This document shows positions 49,038 to 62,129 of a DNA stretch of 64,000 nucleotides, piece by piece. Position 1 is the first letter of the stretch. Each line of letters begins with the position of its first letter. The DNA is taken from assembly GCA_958496175.1 (NCBI GenBank), contig OY292274.1, forward strand, positions 13,723,689 through 13,787,688, read 5' to 3'. The position numbers and the translations under genes were made by a program. The notes under the pieces were generated by a model that was not told the DNA's origin, made no database searches, and was given only the letters and a program-made list of their open reading frames with translations. This DNA comes from Sisyra terminalis (lineage: Eukaryota > Arthropoda > Insecta > Neuroptera > Sisyridae).

Positions 49038-50785
49038 TTAAAATTTGCAAGTTCATTAAGTTTTCACTGTTAAAAAGTTATCATACCTCATTAAGAACTA
49101 AGTTCTAAAGATACAAATCATATATCTCGGTTAAAATATAGCTCAGAATAGGTTAAACTGCAATGTAAAATGATAGTGAATTTTGGATGAAACCTATGCT
49201 GTCAAAAAGAACAATATTAAAAGGATAACTGCATATAATAACTAATTAAGTAAATCGTGAAATTAAGTAAGAAATTGTAAAACAATGAGGACATAAAAAT
49301 ATTTTGGAAAAGACGTCGGTAAGAATAAAATTAAGCAAAAGTTCATCAAAATGAATTGTAAGCAAACGTATCAGAGACTAAAATTCAAAATATTAAGCAA
49401 TGTACTATGTAAACGTAGCTAAGGGACAAAAATGGAAACGCAAATAGGCTCATATAAAAGCAGTGTAATTTTAAGCAAAGCTTTTACTCGGAAAAAGTAG
49501 AAATTTAAAAATCTACAAGGTTTGAGAGTAATTTCATGCTTTATATATTATCAGGACCGCAATATTGAATATTTTACAAGCCACTCAATTCTTTGTATAG
49601 AAATTTGAACAAAGCCAATTGAGACAAATATGTACCAATGTCATAAAAAGTTTTTTACGATAGATATTTTCAGCGAATAAAAGAACAAAATTGAAATTCC
49701 CGCCTGCCTTTTCTATCGAATCATTTATGACAAGCAATGTAAATTTGCATTTTTTTCGATTATTAAATCGAACAAGTAAAGTACACTTTATCGTATTTGA
49801 ACAAGTTTCGTATTGTTTTCATTGCAATTGCAGCAAATAAGTCTTTCATGCACAGTTAAAATGAATGTTTCTATAGAGAACGATAGAAAAATAAGTTTGA
49901 GAAGTTTAATTATTTTAAGAAATATATAAATATTAATTAGTAGGAAAATAAATTTTATTTATAACAATTAAACTAATAAGATATTGCTGTGTGTAATTAT
50001 GTTCTCAAAAGACTGGAGACCTGGTCTTCAAACACTTAAAACCAATTAATAAATAAATAATTACATTTACAACTGTTTCCGAATCCATAAATGACACCTT
50101 TGAGTCTGCTTTTTTCTCACATTTTGGCCTTCAAACTTTAACAATGTTATTTCATATCATCAGTTTAGAGCAGGCATTTTTTTTTTGAAATTTTAACACC
50201 AGCTTGGAATTTAATCTGTTCGCTCAAAATATCATTATGGAACAAAGGTTGATAAAATTGAAGCTAAATATTTGTTGACCTAAATTCTATCGTTTATTCA
50301 AGAACAGGTTAATCGATTTCGATAATATTTTGTTTTCAGATACATTTTAGTGTTTCACCAAAAAAAAAAAAGGTAAAGAAGGTCACAAACAAGTCTAATC
50401 TAAATAGTTGTACCAATATTTTATTCTGGTTTTATTTTTGGTTCTAATTTAAAGGCAGCTTTCTTGATTTGATAGAAACTTTGTAACAAAATTCAACTAA
50501 TTTTTCTTCGGAAACAAGGGGTACCTATTCAATATTTACGTTTAATTATTATTAATAATAAATGTAGCATTCAGAAGAAGGCCGATTGAAATAAATGATT
50601 AGATATCTATTAATAAGACATTAACTAAATCCTTTAATTAAATATCTATGTTTTTTTTTAAGATATCAAAAAATCAGCATCTATTTTGGAAATGCATCCT
50701 AATGCCGTGGGCCACCATTAAAGTTATATATCTCAAATTCTCCAGACTAACTTTAGAAACACTGTCAATATTTTTATTTGTGAAC

Positions 50786-52813
50786 TAGCAGATCCCCGCG
50801 ACTTCGTCTGCGTAACGTAGGTGTAGATTGTATTTTCTTTTTAGATTTGCCATTTGTGGTTGTATATGGAAATTTTTCTTTTTTTTCTTTCTTTTACGAA
50901 AAACATAATCATACTTAATAACACTATTTTGAAATTATCAAAAAACCCTTTCTTATTATATATCTGCATCTTATAAGAAAAACAATTACCAAATTTCATC
51001 GACACAAACATGCATTTATATTGGAAAATACAATGTAAATCGAAAAAGAAAATATAACTTTTTTATTTTGATTATCATGACTAAAAAGCTATCCGAGTTC
51101 GCACATTTGGACGTTGTACATACAAAATTGTTGGAAATAGGCAGAAAGCGTGGAAGTAAATTAGAATAATTTATTTATTTTCAATAACAATAATTGGTTT
51201 TCAATTTTTTCTAAATACCGAAGAATATTTAGTTTGGAAGATTTTATATTTTATTCAATAATGAAATATATGACCAAAACTTACTCCCTTAATGCTTTTC
51301 AGCAGAATATATAATTGCTCCAGGTCACCATCATTGGTTCATAAAAATTGGATTGTAAAAAGATTGATTGTTGAAAAACAAACAAAAACTAAAAACCACC
51401 TCATTGGTATATGGTATAAGTACCTACTACATAAACTTTTATACTAATTAAGTGAAACGACGTTATTTAAAAGGCTGTTATTAAAATGTTATAACTAAAA
51501 CAGAAACTTATTATTAATTAATTATTCATTTATTAATTACACTTATTAAATTCAAAATTTCGATTGTTGAGTAATTCTACATTTTCTCATACAAACTTAG
51601 TCACCCCCTTTTACTCTTTTAGGGTAGGAATTTTCAAAATAAAATTCTTATCAGATGTCTATGGTACTTCTTATAAGGAATACATCGAATATTAAAATTT
51701 CATTAGTTAGAGGGGGTATATAAATATAGGATTTTATGTATGCATGGTTTTAAAAAGTATTTACTTAAAGCTTTATTATTATAATTATTTTTTTTTACTA
51801 CTACTGTTACTTTTTTTCGTTAATATTTCCTTATTGAGCAACCGTAAGGATCTATTTTCAACAAGTTTGTAAAAAAAAATACTGTAAGATTCGAACCCAC
51901 GTATCTTATTGTGATCATAAGAATGCCAGATACGTAAGCGAATACGCTATGAACATATAATTATAAAAGTTGTTTATTATAACTAAAAACATTTATATTT
52001 CAAAAAGGCAATTTTTTGACTTTAAATTAAATTACTGTGCTTTTTATTAGTTCAACTAAAAAGATTAATACAGATCATTTTTTAACTTTTAAATACCTTT
52101 CCAATGATATATAACTCGCCTGTCTAAATAAAAATACTTTTTTTCATCTCTCAGTTTTAACGTAGGGGATACATTCCCTTAATATTTTTAAGGAATGGTA
52201 AGTAGCTTAACGTGTGTGGGTAATTGTGTTGTATCTTAATATAAAGTTTCATTAAATTCGGTTGTTCCATTCTTTAGTTAAATCACCAGCGCACGTAATG
52301 TAAGAAAGTTTTTTGGTAATTTTTTCACACATTATTGGAGTTTTAGTATGGATCCCTAACTTTTTTGAAAATTTAATATAGCCCATGTTCACCGGAAATA
52401 GTGTAGTTTACCAACAGTGAAAGAATTTTTCAAATCGGTCAAGTAGTTTCGAAGCCTATTCAAAGCAAACAAACAATCAAATCTTTCCTCTTTATAATAA
52501 TAGATGTTTTTATCTATTTCTTGCGTCAGTAACTTACCTATGATCAAAAAAAACGGCTTTTTCAACGGTCATTACAATAGCAATTAACTTTTAAGAGGTG
52601 AAATTTTGATTTTTATTGGTATAGCGAATTTTTTCAAAACTAACTTGAAAAATGTATATCTTAAAGGTAAGTTATAAATGGTACAGCAAGGGATGTTGTG
52701 AGTTGCTAAGGGAGAGGTTTTTAATGTTTCAAGAACATATTTTTAAATCCAAGTTATTTATTTACAGCCAATATATATAGACTGGCAGGACAACGTCTGG
52801 GGGGTTCAGCTAG
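50786..52813 (+). mobile_element. Interspersed repeat family A, copy 2
   Basis: Begins CTAGCAGATCCCCGCGACTT and ends CAACGTCTGGGGGGTTCAGC plus TAG; the complement of the right end starts CTAGCTGAACCCC, so the two ends form a short inverted repeat CTAGCWGAWCCCC. Inside it aligns with copy 1 but lacks the part equivalent to about 8580-9370. A TTCCTCTTTATAATAATAG motif at about 52483 resembles the tail of non-LTR elements. The tRNA-like module is at about 51883-51953. Short frames are not conserved between copies. Confidence 0.7.
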
Positions 52814-53159
52814 TTTTGCTATGTATGCGTATTGTATATACTTTTTCAAGTATAGTAACTGTTGAGCATTTACAAAATATTATTTTTAGTATAAAAAAGT
52901 TAAAATTTAAAAAAATATAATGATTCTGTTACAAATTTTAGGTTTGTGTATGTGTTTTTCTTATTTGAAGTTAAATATGAAATTTTATTTTTAAACATAA
53001 AGTTGGTGATTTTTGTTGTTGAATAGATAATAAAAGGAATTGAAAAGAAAATTGAACAATTCATTTTTATTAGTTTATAGCTTTTAAAAAATATATATTG
53101 TTCCCCCATAAAAAAGTGAAAAAGATATAAACTACTTTTGCGTGAAAAAAGTCAAAAAT

Positions 53160-53780
53160 TGTAAAGTTATTTTACGACAGCGTAACAATAGCGGAGCGAA
53201 AGAGCGTGGGTGCGGTGTTTGACATTGTTTTTCATCCTGTTTTCGACGGCAAGACAATAAAAACAATTTTGATGTTATCCTGAAAGTGTAAGCAAAATAT
53301 ATTCTTTTGTCGGAAACTGGTCTTGAGAAGAACAACAAGCGTGTAAACTGCAAAGTGAAGTAAAGTATTGTAAATTCGATGTACATTTCGTTGCGATGCT
53401 GGAATTCAAGGTGCACAGTATGGGGATGGGGATGGGGAGGTTCGGTTGGTGTCGTCTACTGGGAATGTGGTAATAGGATGTTGAAGATTTCAGATGTTCA
53501 CGAATGTTGGAATATAGGCACTCGTCGTTGTATGTAGAGAGACAAAGCGTGAAGCCAATGCACACGCTCGTTACTATTACAGCCGGATTACAACTTGTGT
53601 CCGCTAAGTCTTCGCCACCAACCAAATCCGTTTCCGCATGCGAGCTTTTCCCGTTCCAACTCGCTATATTTATATGTGTGTCTACTTTCGCCAACCCATA
53701 ACACTGTCTTTTGTACGAGCTAAACCTCTTACCTGTATAATCGTACGTACCTACCTATACTGTTACAAACTTTATTTCCC
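53160..53780 (-). other. G+C-richer island with TATA box and G-run cluster
   Basis: This stretch has visibly more G+C than its surroundings and open frames on both strands (53275-53694 minus, 53504-53701 plus), neither recognised. On the minus strand TATAAATA (complement of 53667-53674) stands upstream of sequence free of long A/T runs. On the plus strand three GGGG runs and a GG lie at 53422-53440. It could be an alternative first exon with promoter for the side-family gene, an enhancer or a mobile fragment; nothing in the sequence decides. Confidence 0.3.
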
Positions 53781-54134
53781 GTTCTAGTTCAACGGTTAAA
53801 TACTTGTTTATGGATTCGAAATTTTCCTATCAAAATCAAAGAAACAACGTTTGTTATTTAAGTATAGGAATTTCAGTTAAAACTGCTAAGGGCCTTATTG
53901 TCAGTAGATGTTGCTATTACTTTGTTAACAGTACCTCTACTCTAAATAGTTCAGCTGATGTTTTTCCGGCTCATTGTTTATCATAACATAGGCAATACAT
54001 TTTTTCATCGATTTTGTTGTGTTCCATAAATTGGAGCATTTGCTACTTTGGTAAAATATTATAAGTTCGAAGTATGTTTTTTTTTTCTCTTACGATTTTC
54101 AAAGTTTCGAGTAAATATATAATTACAGTACATT

Positions 54135-55215
54135 AGACTGATTCAAAAAAAATTATGATTTTTTTTTTCCTTAATTATATCGAAAATATTTTTGGGAATG
54201 ACAAAAAAAAATCCTGTGAAAGTTATAGCTCTTAATATCAATATTAAGAGGTGCCGCATCGCAAATTTCAATTTTCCATTTAAATAACATGGGAACAATA
54301 TTCTCTTGCACTTTGGAATTTTATAGCTCACGTTGGTGACAATATTTCGGAATGACCAAGGTAATATTCTTGTAGAAAATTGAACGATCTACAAAAAATG
54401 TCTCTTACTTACAATTTTTTGATATATTTATTCCTTCAAAAGTTATTCGAGGTCAAAGTTGAACTAAAGAGAAATTTTAATATTTTTTCAATTTTTTGAC
54501 GCAACCATCAATTTCATGAGAAAATTTTATAGGACATTTTTTGTAGAGCACTTTTTTTCTATAACTTATCTTTATAAAAGTTTTCAATATTTTTTACAGG
54601 TTCTAAGTAATAAAAAAAAATTTTTGTTAAAAATATTATAATTCAGGGAATATTATTAATTCAAAACAATAAAATTACGAATATTTTCAATTTAATGCAA
54701 ATAACTATATTTTTAACATAAAAAATATTTTTTTTATTTTAATTAAATAACTTAGGACCTGTGAAAAATATCAAAACTTTTATATAGATAAGTTATAGAA
54801 AAAAAGTGCTCTACAAAAAATGTCTTGTAAAATTTTCTCATAAAATTGATGTTTGCATCAAAAATTGAAAAAATATTAAAATTTCTCTTTAGTTCAACTT
54901 TGATCTCGAATAACTGTTGAAGGAATAAATATATCAAAAACTTATTTAGAGACCTTTTTTGTAGATCGTTCAATTTTTTACAAGAATATACCTTGGTTAT
55001 TCCGAATATTATCACCAACGTGAGCTATAAAATTCCAAAGAGCAAGAGAATATTGTTTCCATGTTATTTAAATGGAAAATCGAAATTTGCGATGCGGCAC
55101 CTCTTAATATTAATTTTAAGAGCTTAAACTTTCACAGGATTTTTTTTTGTCATTTCCAACGATTTTTCGATATAATTAAGAAAAAAAAATTCATAATTTT
55201 TTTTGAATCAGTCTT
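54135..55215. mobile_element. 1.08 kb foldback element
   Basis: Left end AGACTGATTCAAAAAAAATT is matched by the complement at the right end (TTTTTTTTGAATCAGTCT). Inner landmarks pair in order: AGGTGCCGCATCGCAAATTT with AAATTTGCGATGCGGCACCT, and ACATGGGAACAATATTCTCT with its counterpart near 55050. Arms are about 480 bases with scattered differences and the turn lies near 54680. No ORF longer than the shadows of the arms. The family is unrelated by eye to the foldback at 22.7 kb. Confidence 0.85.
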
Positions 55216-58200
55216 CGGTACATAGTGACATTTTCTGGTACTTTCCGCATCCGTTGTGATTTATTAAAATTCCCCATATTTGAGATTATTTCTTTCCACT
55301 GTAGAATTTATAAATAATCAATTTTAATAAATTCACACTAAGAATTAAAAATTAGAAATAATAATGATAATTTCATAAAAAAACAAAACGAAAATCTTAA
55401 GGTATTTATAGAGTTGTTGTAACAATATTTTCTAGTCACAAATGTTACTTTTCCTTTTCGGTAGTTCCTGGCTATTTACGAAAGCAACTCAAATATTAGC
55501 ATTGTTTTTTTTATCAAAGCTGTAACGATAAAAAGGAGCTTTTTAAAACTGTATCTAAACTATAACTAACTTTCGCTTTTGCTTGACATATCTTTATAAC
55601 TAAATTGCAGATCAGTTTTAGATTTAATAATTTTTTAGAGTTCATTACTAATATTGGCACTTCATTCGTTGGTTCGTAAAAAAGCTTAGATATATATTCA
55701 TGGGTGTTATATTTATTTTATACCTACAAGGTGGTATAAAGCGGCTAGTAAGAAATAACTAAGAAAATTAAATATTTTTAAGCGAAGAACACTTAGGAAT
55801 CTAAAGTTTGACAATATTTATAAGATATCTTCGGTAAAAAAAATTCAAATCTGACCCGTTGTGATATGCTTTGTTAAAAAGCTCGCACATATACTGATAT
55901 TATAAAAGAAGTGAAAAGTATTTTCAAGCATGATGTAAGTTTAATCAAGTTTTTTTATTTATGCTAGGCATTTTAGTCTATCCGAAAAGTTTGTCGCCTT
56001 AAGAGAGTTTTAAACTTCTAAAAGCTTTGAATAGTATCACTCTCGTTGTATTAATACGCGTTGCTGTTTTCTCCCGTTTCCCTGGCAAAAGTAAATAGGT
56101 ATAGGTTTTACGTTTATCCGAAATGAAATTGTGTTGTCCTCGCCCTATAAAATCTTTTAACATGATTTTAGAGCGAATATTTATTATTATAGTATGCCTC
56201 GCATTCACTGTAAGGAATAAGGAGCCGAAAAATATATTCGACTTAGTACAACCTAAATTGATGGAGACAGTGAAAAATGAAATGAAAATAACCATATTTA
56301 TGACGGGAAAAAAGCATAGAAAAACATGAATTCATATTTTCTTTGAATTTCTTGATAATCTAAATTTTTATACCAAACAAAATGACGTTTTTTATTAACA
56401 TTACCTTCTAAACAATGAAATATAGTTTTAGTAACTTAAGAAGTTCCGCATCTAAAAAGTCATACATTTTTCAAAATGATTTCAAAAATTGTAAAACAAT
56501 TGGGGAAGTTGGGAATAATTACAAAAATCAATCTGCTTGCAATGCTTTCACCAATACTTTTTAAGTTAATCCAGTAAGTTTTGTGAACTTATTCGATATT
56601 CGCAATTCGGCGCCTTTTCAAAAAACAATTGGAAAGATTGATTAGCTGTATGATATAAAAATAAATGTTGCATTTTTGAAGTTATACTTCTTTAGCTGCG
56701 TTATGAAAAAAAAAAATCAAATTGAATATACAAAAAAAAAAAAAACAAACGGTTAGTGAGAAACTTCCAGCAAGCGAAAGCTGGTATTTAATAGAACCTA
56801 AATAGAATTGCTTTGGGAATATCTGCAAAAATGATAAAGTTCTTAGCAATAATAAGAAAAACATGAAGTAATTATTTCAGTATTCAGTATATCAGTGTTG
56901 TTTAATAGTTTACTTTGACCTTTTTTGTATTTTTTACAAATTTTACTAATTTCAAATAAAAATAAAGATCATAACGAAATGATAGTTGAAACCAATGACA
57001 ACAAACAGTTAGTTTAAATTTGAGATAATAATTTTTATATTGGTAATAGACGCACATGAATGTGTTTACATTGTTTGTTTTATGTCTTTGCTTATATATA
57101 AGATTTAGTTATCATAAACTACTAGTAACTGATGTACCATTTCGAGCAGTACCGAAATTGTATTTTAAAACATATTTTAAATTACGCCAAATAAGTTTTA
57201 TTTCTCACACGGGCACATAAAATTACACACACTTTTTTTGGCATTATACCAAATGTTTAATTCTTCTATAAGATTTTCATCTTTGGCTATTGTAAGCATT
57301 TTTCTGAAAGAAAAGACTAATAGAGCTTTGAAACTCAATAATATTACATAAGACTCATTGACCACAACTCTACAGGGATTTGTATATTATAATAATAATG
57401 ATGCGACGTATTATTCTTGTTAAGTTTGGCGACATGGTCGTATATGAGGATATAAAATGTCTTACTATCAGTTTTCATATTAGAAGAAAACTACGTTAGT
57501 GGTTTATTTCGGTAGTTTAGCGCAAAACATTGGCGGTTTTATTAAAAATACATCATTCATAAAATTGTCATCGAATAAGCCCCATGTGGTATTACTATAA
57601 TTTATCGTGTTTTTCGTTGGTAGTTTTCGCTCATCTTACACACATTAACTTTTAATATTATCATCGTATCCCAGAGCTTATCATCAAAACTTTGAAATAT
57701 GTGTTGTTCTGAAAAATGTCGTTTCATTTTCCAATAACTGAATCTTCTTAATGCATGAAATCATTAATTTGAAAAATAGATCATTCGAAATTTGTAATGA
57801 AAAAGAGATTTGAATTTGTTGAAAAAGTTTATAATCTCAATATATTTGTCTTAAACATTCTTCAAAAGTATGTGCATCGACAGCAATAACTTGAGATCCG
57901 ATTATTCTATTTAAATTCTTATTCTTTATAATAAATCTATCAAATTTATTCTACATTTAGCTAAGTAAAGTATAAATAAACTTATATTAGCAAGTCATAA
58001 TCAGAAAAGTTTATTTTCTAAATCTTTTAATTCATATTAATTGTTTTTTTTTTTAAAGGTAGAGCTAATAGTAAAAAGATTATACTCCAACGAAAAACAA
58101 TACCAGTTAGACTAATAAACAAAATTTCATTTGGTTAAATTTACTGTTTCAACTAGAAAATTTAAGAATTCATACGATTCGTTTACGAAAAAAAAATTAT

Positions 58201-60479
58201 TAAAACGATTTTTTATTTTACGATTTAGTGTGTGAAGATTTCAAAATTTAATATAACAATGGAAATTCAGTGTGGAACTCAAGCGAAAAAGAGAAACGGC
58301 TGTAATTACGAAAACGTCATTTTGAGGAAAGTCAACGTGTTGCGTATATATACGTGAAAAATGGCTCTACTATAAATATAAATGAAATTTTAATAACGTT
58401 CTCTTTTATTTCGAATAAATGGAATTTCTCACAAAGCGCAAACAGACTTAAGTTGAATTCATGTTGTTTAATTCCCCAAATTTTTAGAATTCCTTCTTTT
58501 ATTAATAAAGTTCAAAGAAAATAAAACGTTGTGTCATACGTATCCTGAATTAAAAAGTAATGTACACATGGTCTAGAGCATGAAAAACAGTAGAAGATAT
58601 TTGCACTTCATTCTAAAATATTTATTTTCATTCTACAACTTGTCTATACCTATAGTAAATGAATTAAATTAATATTCCAACATGTTTTTTGTTACAGTTC
58701 CTACAATGTCTACTTTTTCAAACTAAAATGAGTATTTCAAAAATTTTGTTTTAGACATGGTTTCTGACAAAAACTTATTGGTAACTGGTTAGAAAATATT
58801 TAAAACATTTTAAAAAAGCTCTTTTTTCGAACCAACTTTCCACAAAGTTTGAAAATGAAATGTTCAATGAAATGAATGGAGCAAGATTTCGAATTGCGAA
58901 TGCAAATTGCAATTTTGCGTATTTTGAATGATGCAAGCTTAGTGCTTCGATCCAGGAAAATATAAACATACAAAACCGAATAACTTACACCCAATAACCT
59001 CGTACAATATTTAAGGGGTCAAAGTAGGTAAAATGGACATTCGTGACGAAAGTATTTTAGACTTAAAGAAAAACATTTTTGATCAGGACTACCAACTTTT
59101 AAATTTTAATTACTAAGAATAATGAAGGTGAAAAAAAGACCGAAGTAATATTATTATTTTTTATTAATTTGGCTTATTCAAGAGCAGATAAATTACGTCT
59201 TAACACTAACAATAATGTGTTTTCTTATTCCTTACGTCTTCATTCATTCAGAGTATTATATTATTACATTATTATTACATTCATTACAGAGAGAACCAAG
59301 AAAGCAGTTTCATTCTTTGCATATTGTATCACCCAAAAGTACTGCAATTGAATGCAAGTGTTTCTTCAGACCGCAGTGGCCGGTTATTTGAACCGTTAGT
59401 GATTAAATTCTAGAATGATTTTCATATAATTCTTTTACTGTGTTTTTGCCCGAGTGATGTTCATCAGCATTGTACATATAACAAACCCTTTCATTGGTGG
59501 ATTTTCACAACCAATTTTCTGATACCAAAAATCAGATGTGAGCTTGTAAATGGTGTTCTGGACTCTTGATCGTCGTGGATCCAGAGGAGAAATTCCGAAT
59601 GAAATCAATCAATGGGGGGTGTGGCACATAGTTATCAATTTTGTAAAAAAAATGAGGATTATCTTTTGAGTATTAAGACTACTAAACTACCTTACCTCCA
59701 CTAACCTACTACTACTAAATCAACTTAAGTAGTTATCTGAAACCAAAATTTTTACAGTTTCATACTTGTACATAATAGGCATTAACTTTTTACTCAAATT
59801 ATATATTGAAGTGATTGTTGCTTTCTTTGATAGAGTAGTAAATGTACATTTAGTATTATAAGAGAAAACTCGACTGATACAATTAAAAACAAAATGGCAG
59901 TCAAGTGAATTTTTTATTGTTTTTAATTAGGAATTTCAATTAAGTCTTGTGATAAACCAGGTGCAGATTAAAAACTGATATTTTAATGAATTGTTTACAA
60001 ACTTTTCTGAAACCATTAAACAATCAGTATTGTCCTGAAATAACATTTTGTATGAAAAAAAATGGAAAAAGAAAAATGGAAATTTGTTTATTCTGAAAAA
60101 AAGCTTAACTTTGCGCCCCAAAAAAAATCATGTGAAGTAAAAATTAAAAATTTAATATATTGAAGCAAACTCTAAATTATACAGAAATAGGGAAACAAAA
60201 TTAAGGACCTTCAATGAATTTACCACCGAAGTTGATCGCAATGGAAATGAAGTATGAAGGAAAATTCATAGTTTACGTAATCAATTCATTTCTACGGTCA
60301 ATCCATTTCCTAACTTAATATTTTCTTTTTTTCATTCTTCGTTATTTCCTAGCTTATAAGCAATCAAAAATGAAAAAACCTGATATGAATTACATTCATT
60401 TTTAAAAATAAAATTTAAAACCAGTACGCTAACAAGGTATCACAATAACTGCATACTAGTTCTTGTGTGGACATGACTT

Positions 60480-60780
60480 TTTCTACGAAATATTTTAGTG
60501 TTTTTTTTGTTTAAGAATTCTGGAAAAAAAATTGACGCTCGCATATTTTTTCTATGAAAATCCTATGTAGTACTAACTTGAAGTTTTGAACTTTTCAATA
60601 AATATTAAATCATGATTTTTTTATGCCATTAATCGATGTTTTTTTGTCGTTCGGCAGCTCCGAAAGAAAAATCTTCATCACTTTTATATTTTCCTGGAAA
60701 AAGCCATTTTAAGAAAAAACTTGATTTGGGACATTTTCCAAATAATTCAAAAATTCAAAAATTTGAAAAAATTTAAATTT
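60480..60780. repeat. Family C block
   Basis: CATTAATCGATGTTTTTTTG with GTCGTTCGGCAGCTC, preceded by TACTAACTTGAAGTTTTGAA and followed by TTTCCTGGAAAAAGCCATTT, are the same words, in the opposite orientation, as in the 24.3-24.5 kb block. One or two degenerate units; no coding content. Confidence 0.55.
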
Positions 60781-61185
60781 GAATTCGAAAATTCAAAAAT
60801 TTTTTGACGACAATATTTGTTTTTCATTAAATCTACACGTTTACTTGATAATGACAGCCAAAAACAGGAAACACGTCGTAATCAAGAAAAACATTTAGCC
60901 ATAAGACATAAATTATTATTCATTTATTTATTAATTATGACTCGGAAATAATAAATAAAATATTTAGCAATGTTAAAAGCAGTTAGGGTCTTTGTTATTG
61001 CCGAAAAATTTCTTTATGACCAGATTGATTTCATGTGGAATAACTTTTCTGCAATCTCTAATACAAGCAAACTGAACATTATTGATTATTCAATCAAATA
61101 TATATAATATTTACTAATTTAAGAAAAAAATTATGTATGCAATTTCACTTCCGTTAGATAATATATTAGGCCTTTGTTCTTGTAA

Positions 61186-61260
61186 TAGGTGCACTGAAAA
61201 GTTCTGCCCGTTTTTGGAATAAAACAAAATACACATTTTTCTTACTGCCAAATAACTTTA
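61186..61260 (+). mobile_element. Possible mariner-like element end
   Basis: AGGTGCACTGAAAAGTTCTG followed by CCCGTTTTT and an A+T-rich run ending near CAAATAACTTTAT resembles the 5' end of some mariner elements. No transposase is nearby. Weak evidence. Confidence 0.25.
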
Positions 61261-61583
61261 TATAATAATATAATTGGCATTATTATTAATGAACTCTTGC
61301 CAGTGTGAGGGCAATTTATATATTCCATTTTTCCTTCCATCTATTTAAATAGAATTGAAGAATGCATTGCAAATAGTTAAGGTAAAAAATTTTTCATTGA
61401 AATTGATGGTGGTAAATGTTTAAAGGATAAACAACAACGCATGAAATTAATTAATCCAACTCTACCAAATTCAACATCCTGCACTTTTTCTACTACAAAC
61501 TGGGCAAATTTTCCATCCCAAGTTATCCCCCGATCTTTTTGCTATGTTATTATGTATAATTACATCACTACCGGTCCTATTGA

Positions 61584-62129
61584 TACTTTAGATTTGAATG
61601 CAACTTTATAACTTTATCAGACGATGATGAACAGCTTCCAAATTGTGGAAACTCGAAAGCACTTCAAAGAGGAAGACATTATTGTCTGAGTGATTTTGTG
61701 TTAAATATGGAAGATAATGCTAATGATTTGGTATATTACTTAAGAGCAGATGTACACTTTTCTTTCCGAGTCACTGTGAAGTATAAAATAAGTATAGCTT
61801 TGGATAAGAATAGTAGCAAAATTATAGATGCTCAGTGTCAGTGTCCAGCATCTTCTTCAAAGAACTGTCCTCATATTATTGCTTTACTTTACAAACTTGA
61901 GGATTATAGTATACGTTACGGTTATGATGCACTCACATGCACATCAAAGTTAAAAGAATGGAATAAAGGCCAAAAATTAGGCAATAATCCAGACAATATT
62001 TTAACTGTTAGCTATCCTACCAAACGAAAACACCTGAAGAAATCAATAATTAGTTTTATTCCGAAAAAAAGTAAATATTTAAATGATAACCATGATAAAA
62101 ATCAGTTAACGTCTAGATTTGTTAAGTAG
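61584..62129 (+). pseudogene. SWIM zinc-finger protein fragment, transposon-associated type
   Basis: An open frame of 181 codons with no good start: in-frame TGA at 61581, first internal ATG at 61707. It reads ALQRGRHYCLSDFVLNMED, then DAQCQCPASSSKNCPHIIAL, a SWIM zinc finger (C-x-C-x(n)-C-x-H), then LYKLEDYSIRYGYDALTCTS and KLKEWNKGQK. This order, including CTSKL.xWN, is typical of insect proteins where a SWIM finger precedes a YqaJ-type viral recombinase nuclease. The nuclease part is missing here: the frame ends in a Lys-rich tail. It may be a decayed retro- or DNA-element ORF, or a 5'-incomplete exon, since AG at 61619-61620 could be an acceptor. Confidence 0.7.

Noticed and set aside
53275..53694. 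139-residue minus-strand frame as an Ig or signal-peptide exon of the side-family gene
   Set aside because: No Ig pattern, no credible signal peptide and no splice site in the phase required by 47361. Kept only as a possible regulatory island.
56123..56329. 68-residue plus-strand frame starting with a hydrophobic stretch
   Set aside because: A chance signal-like sequence; opposite-strand frame equally long and no splice or conserved motif.
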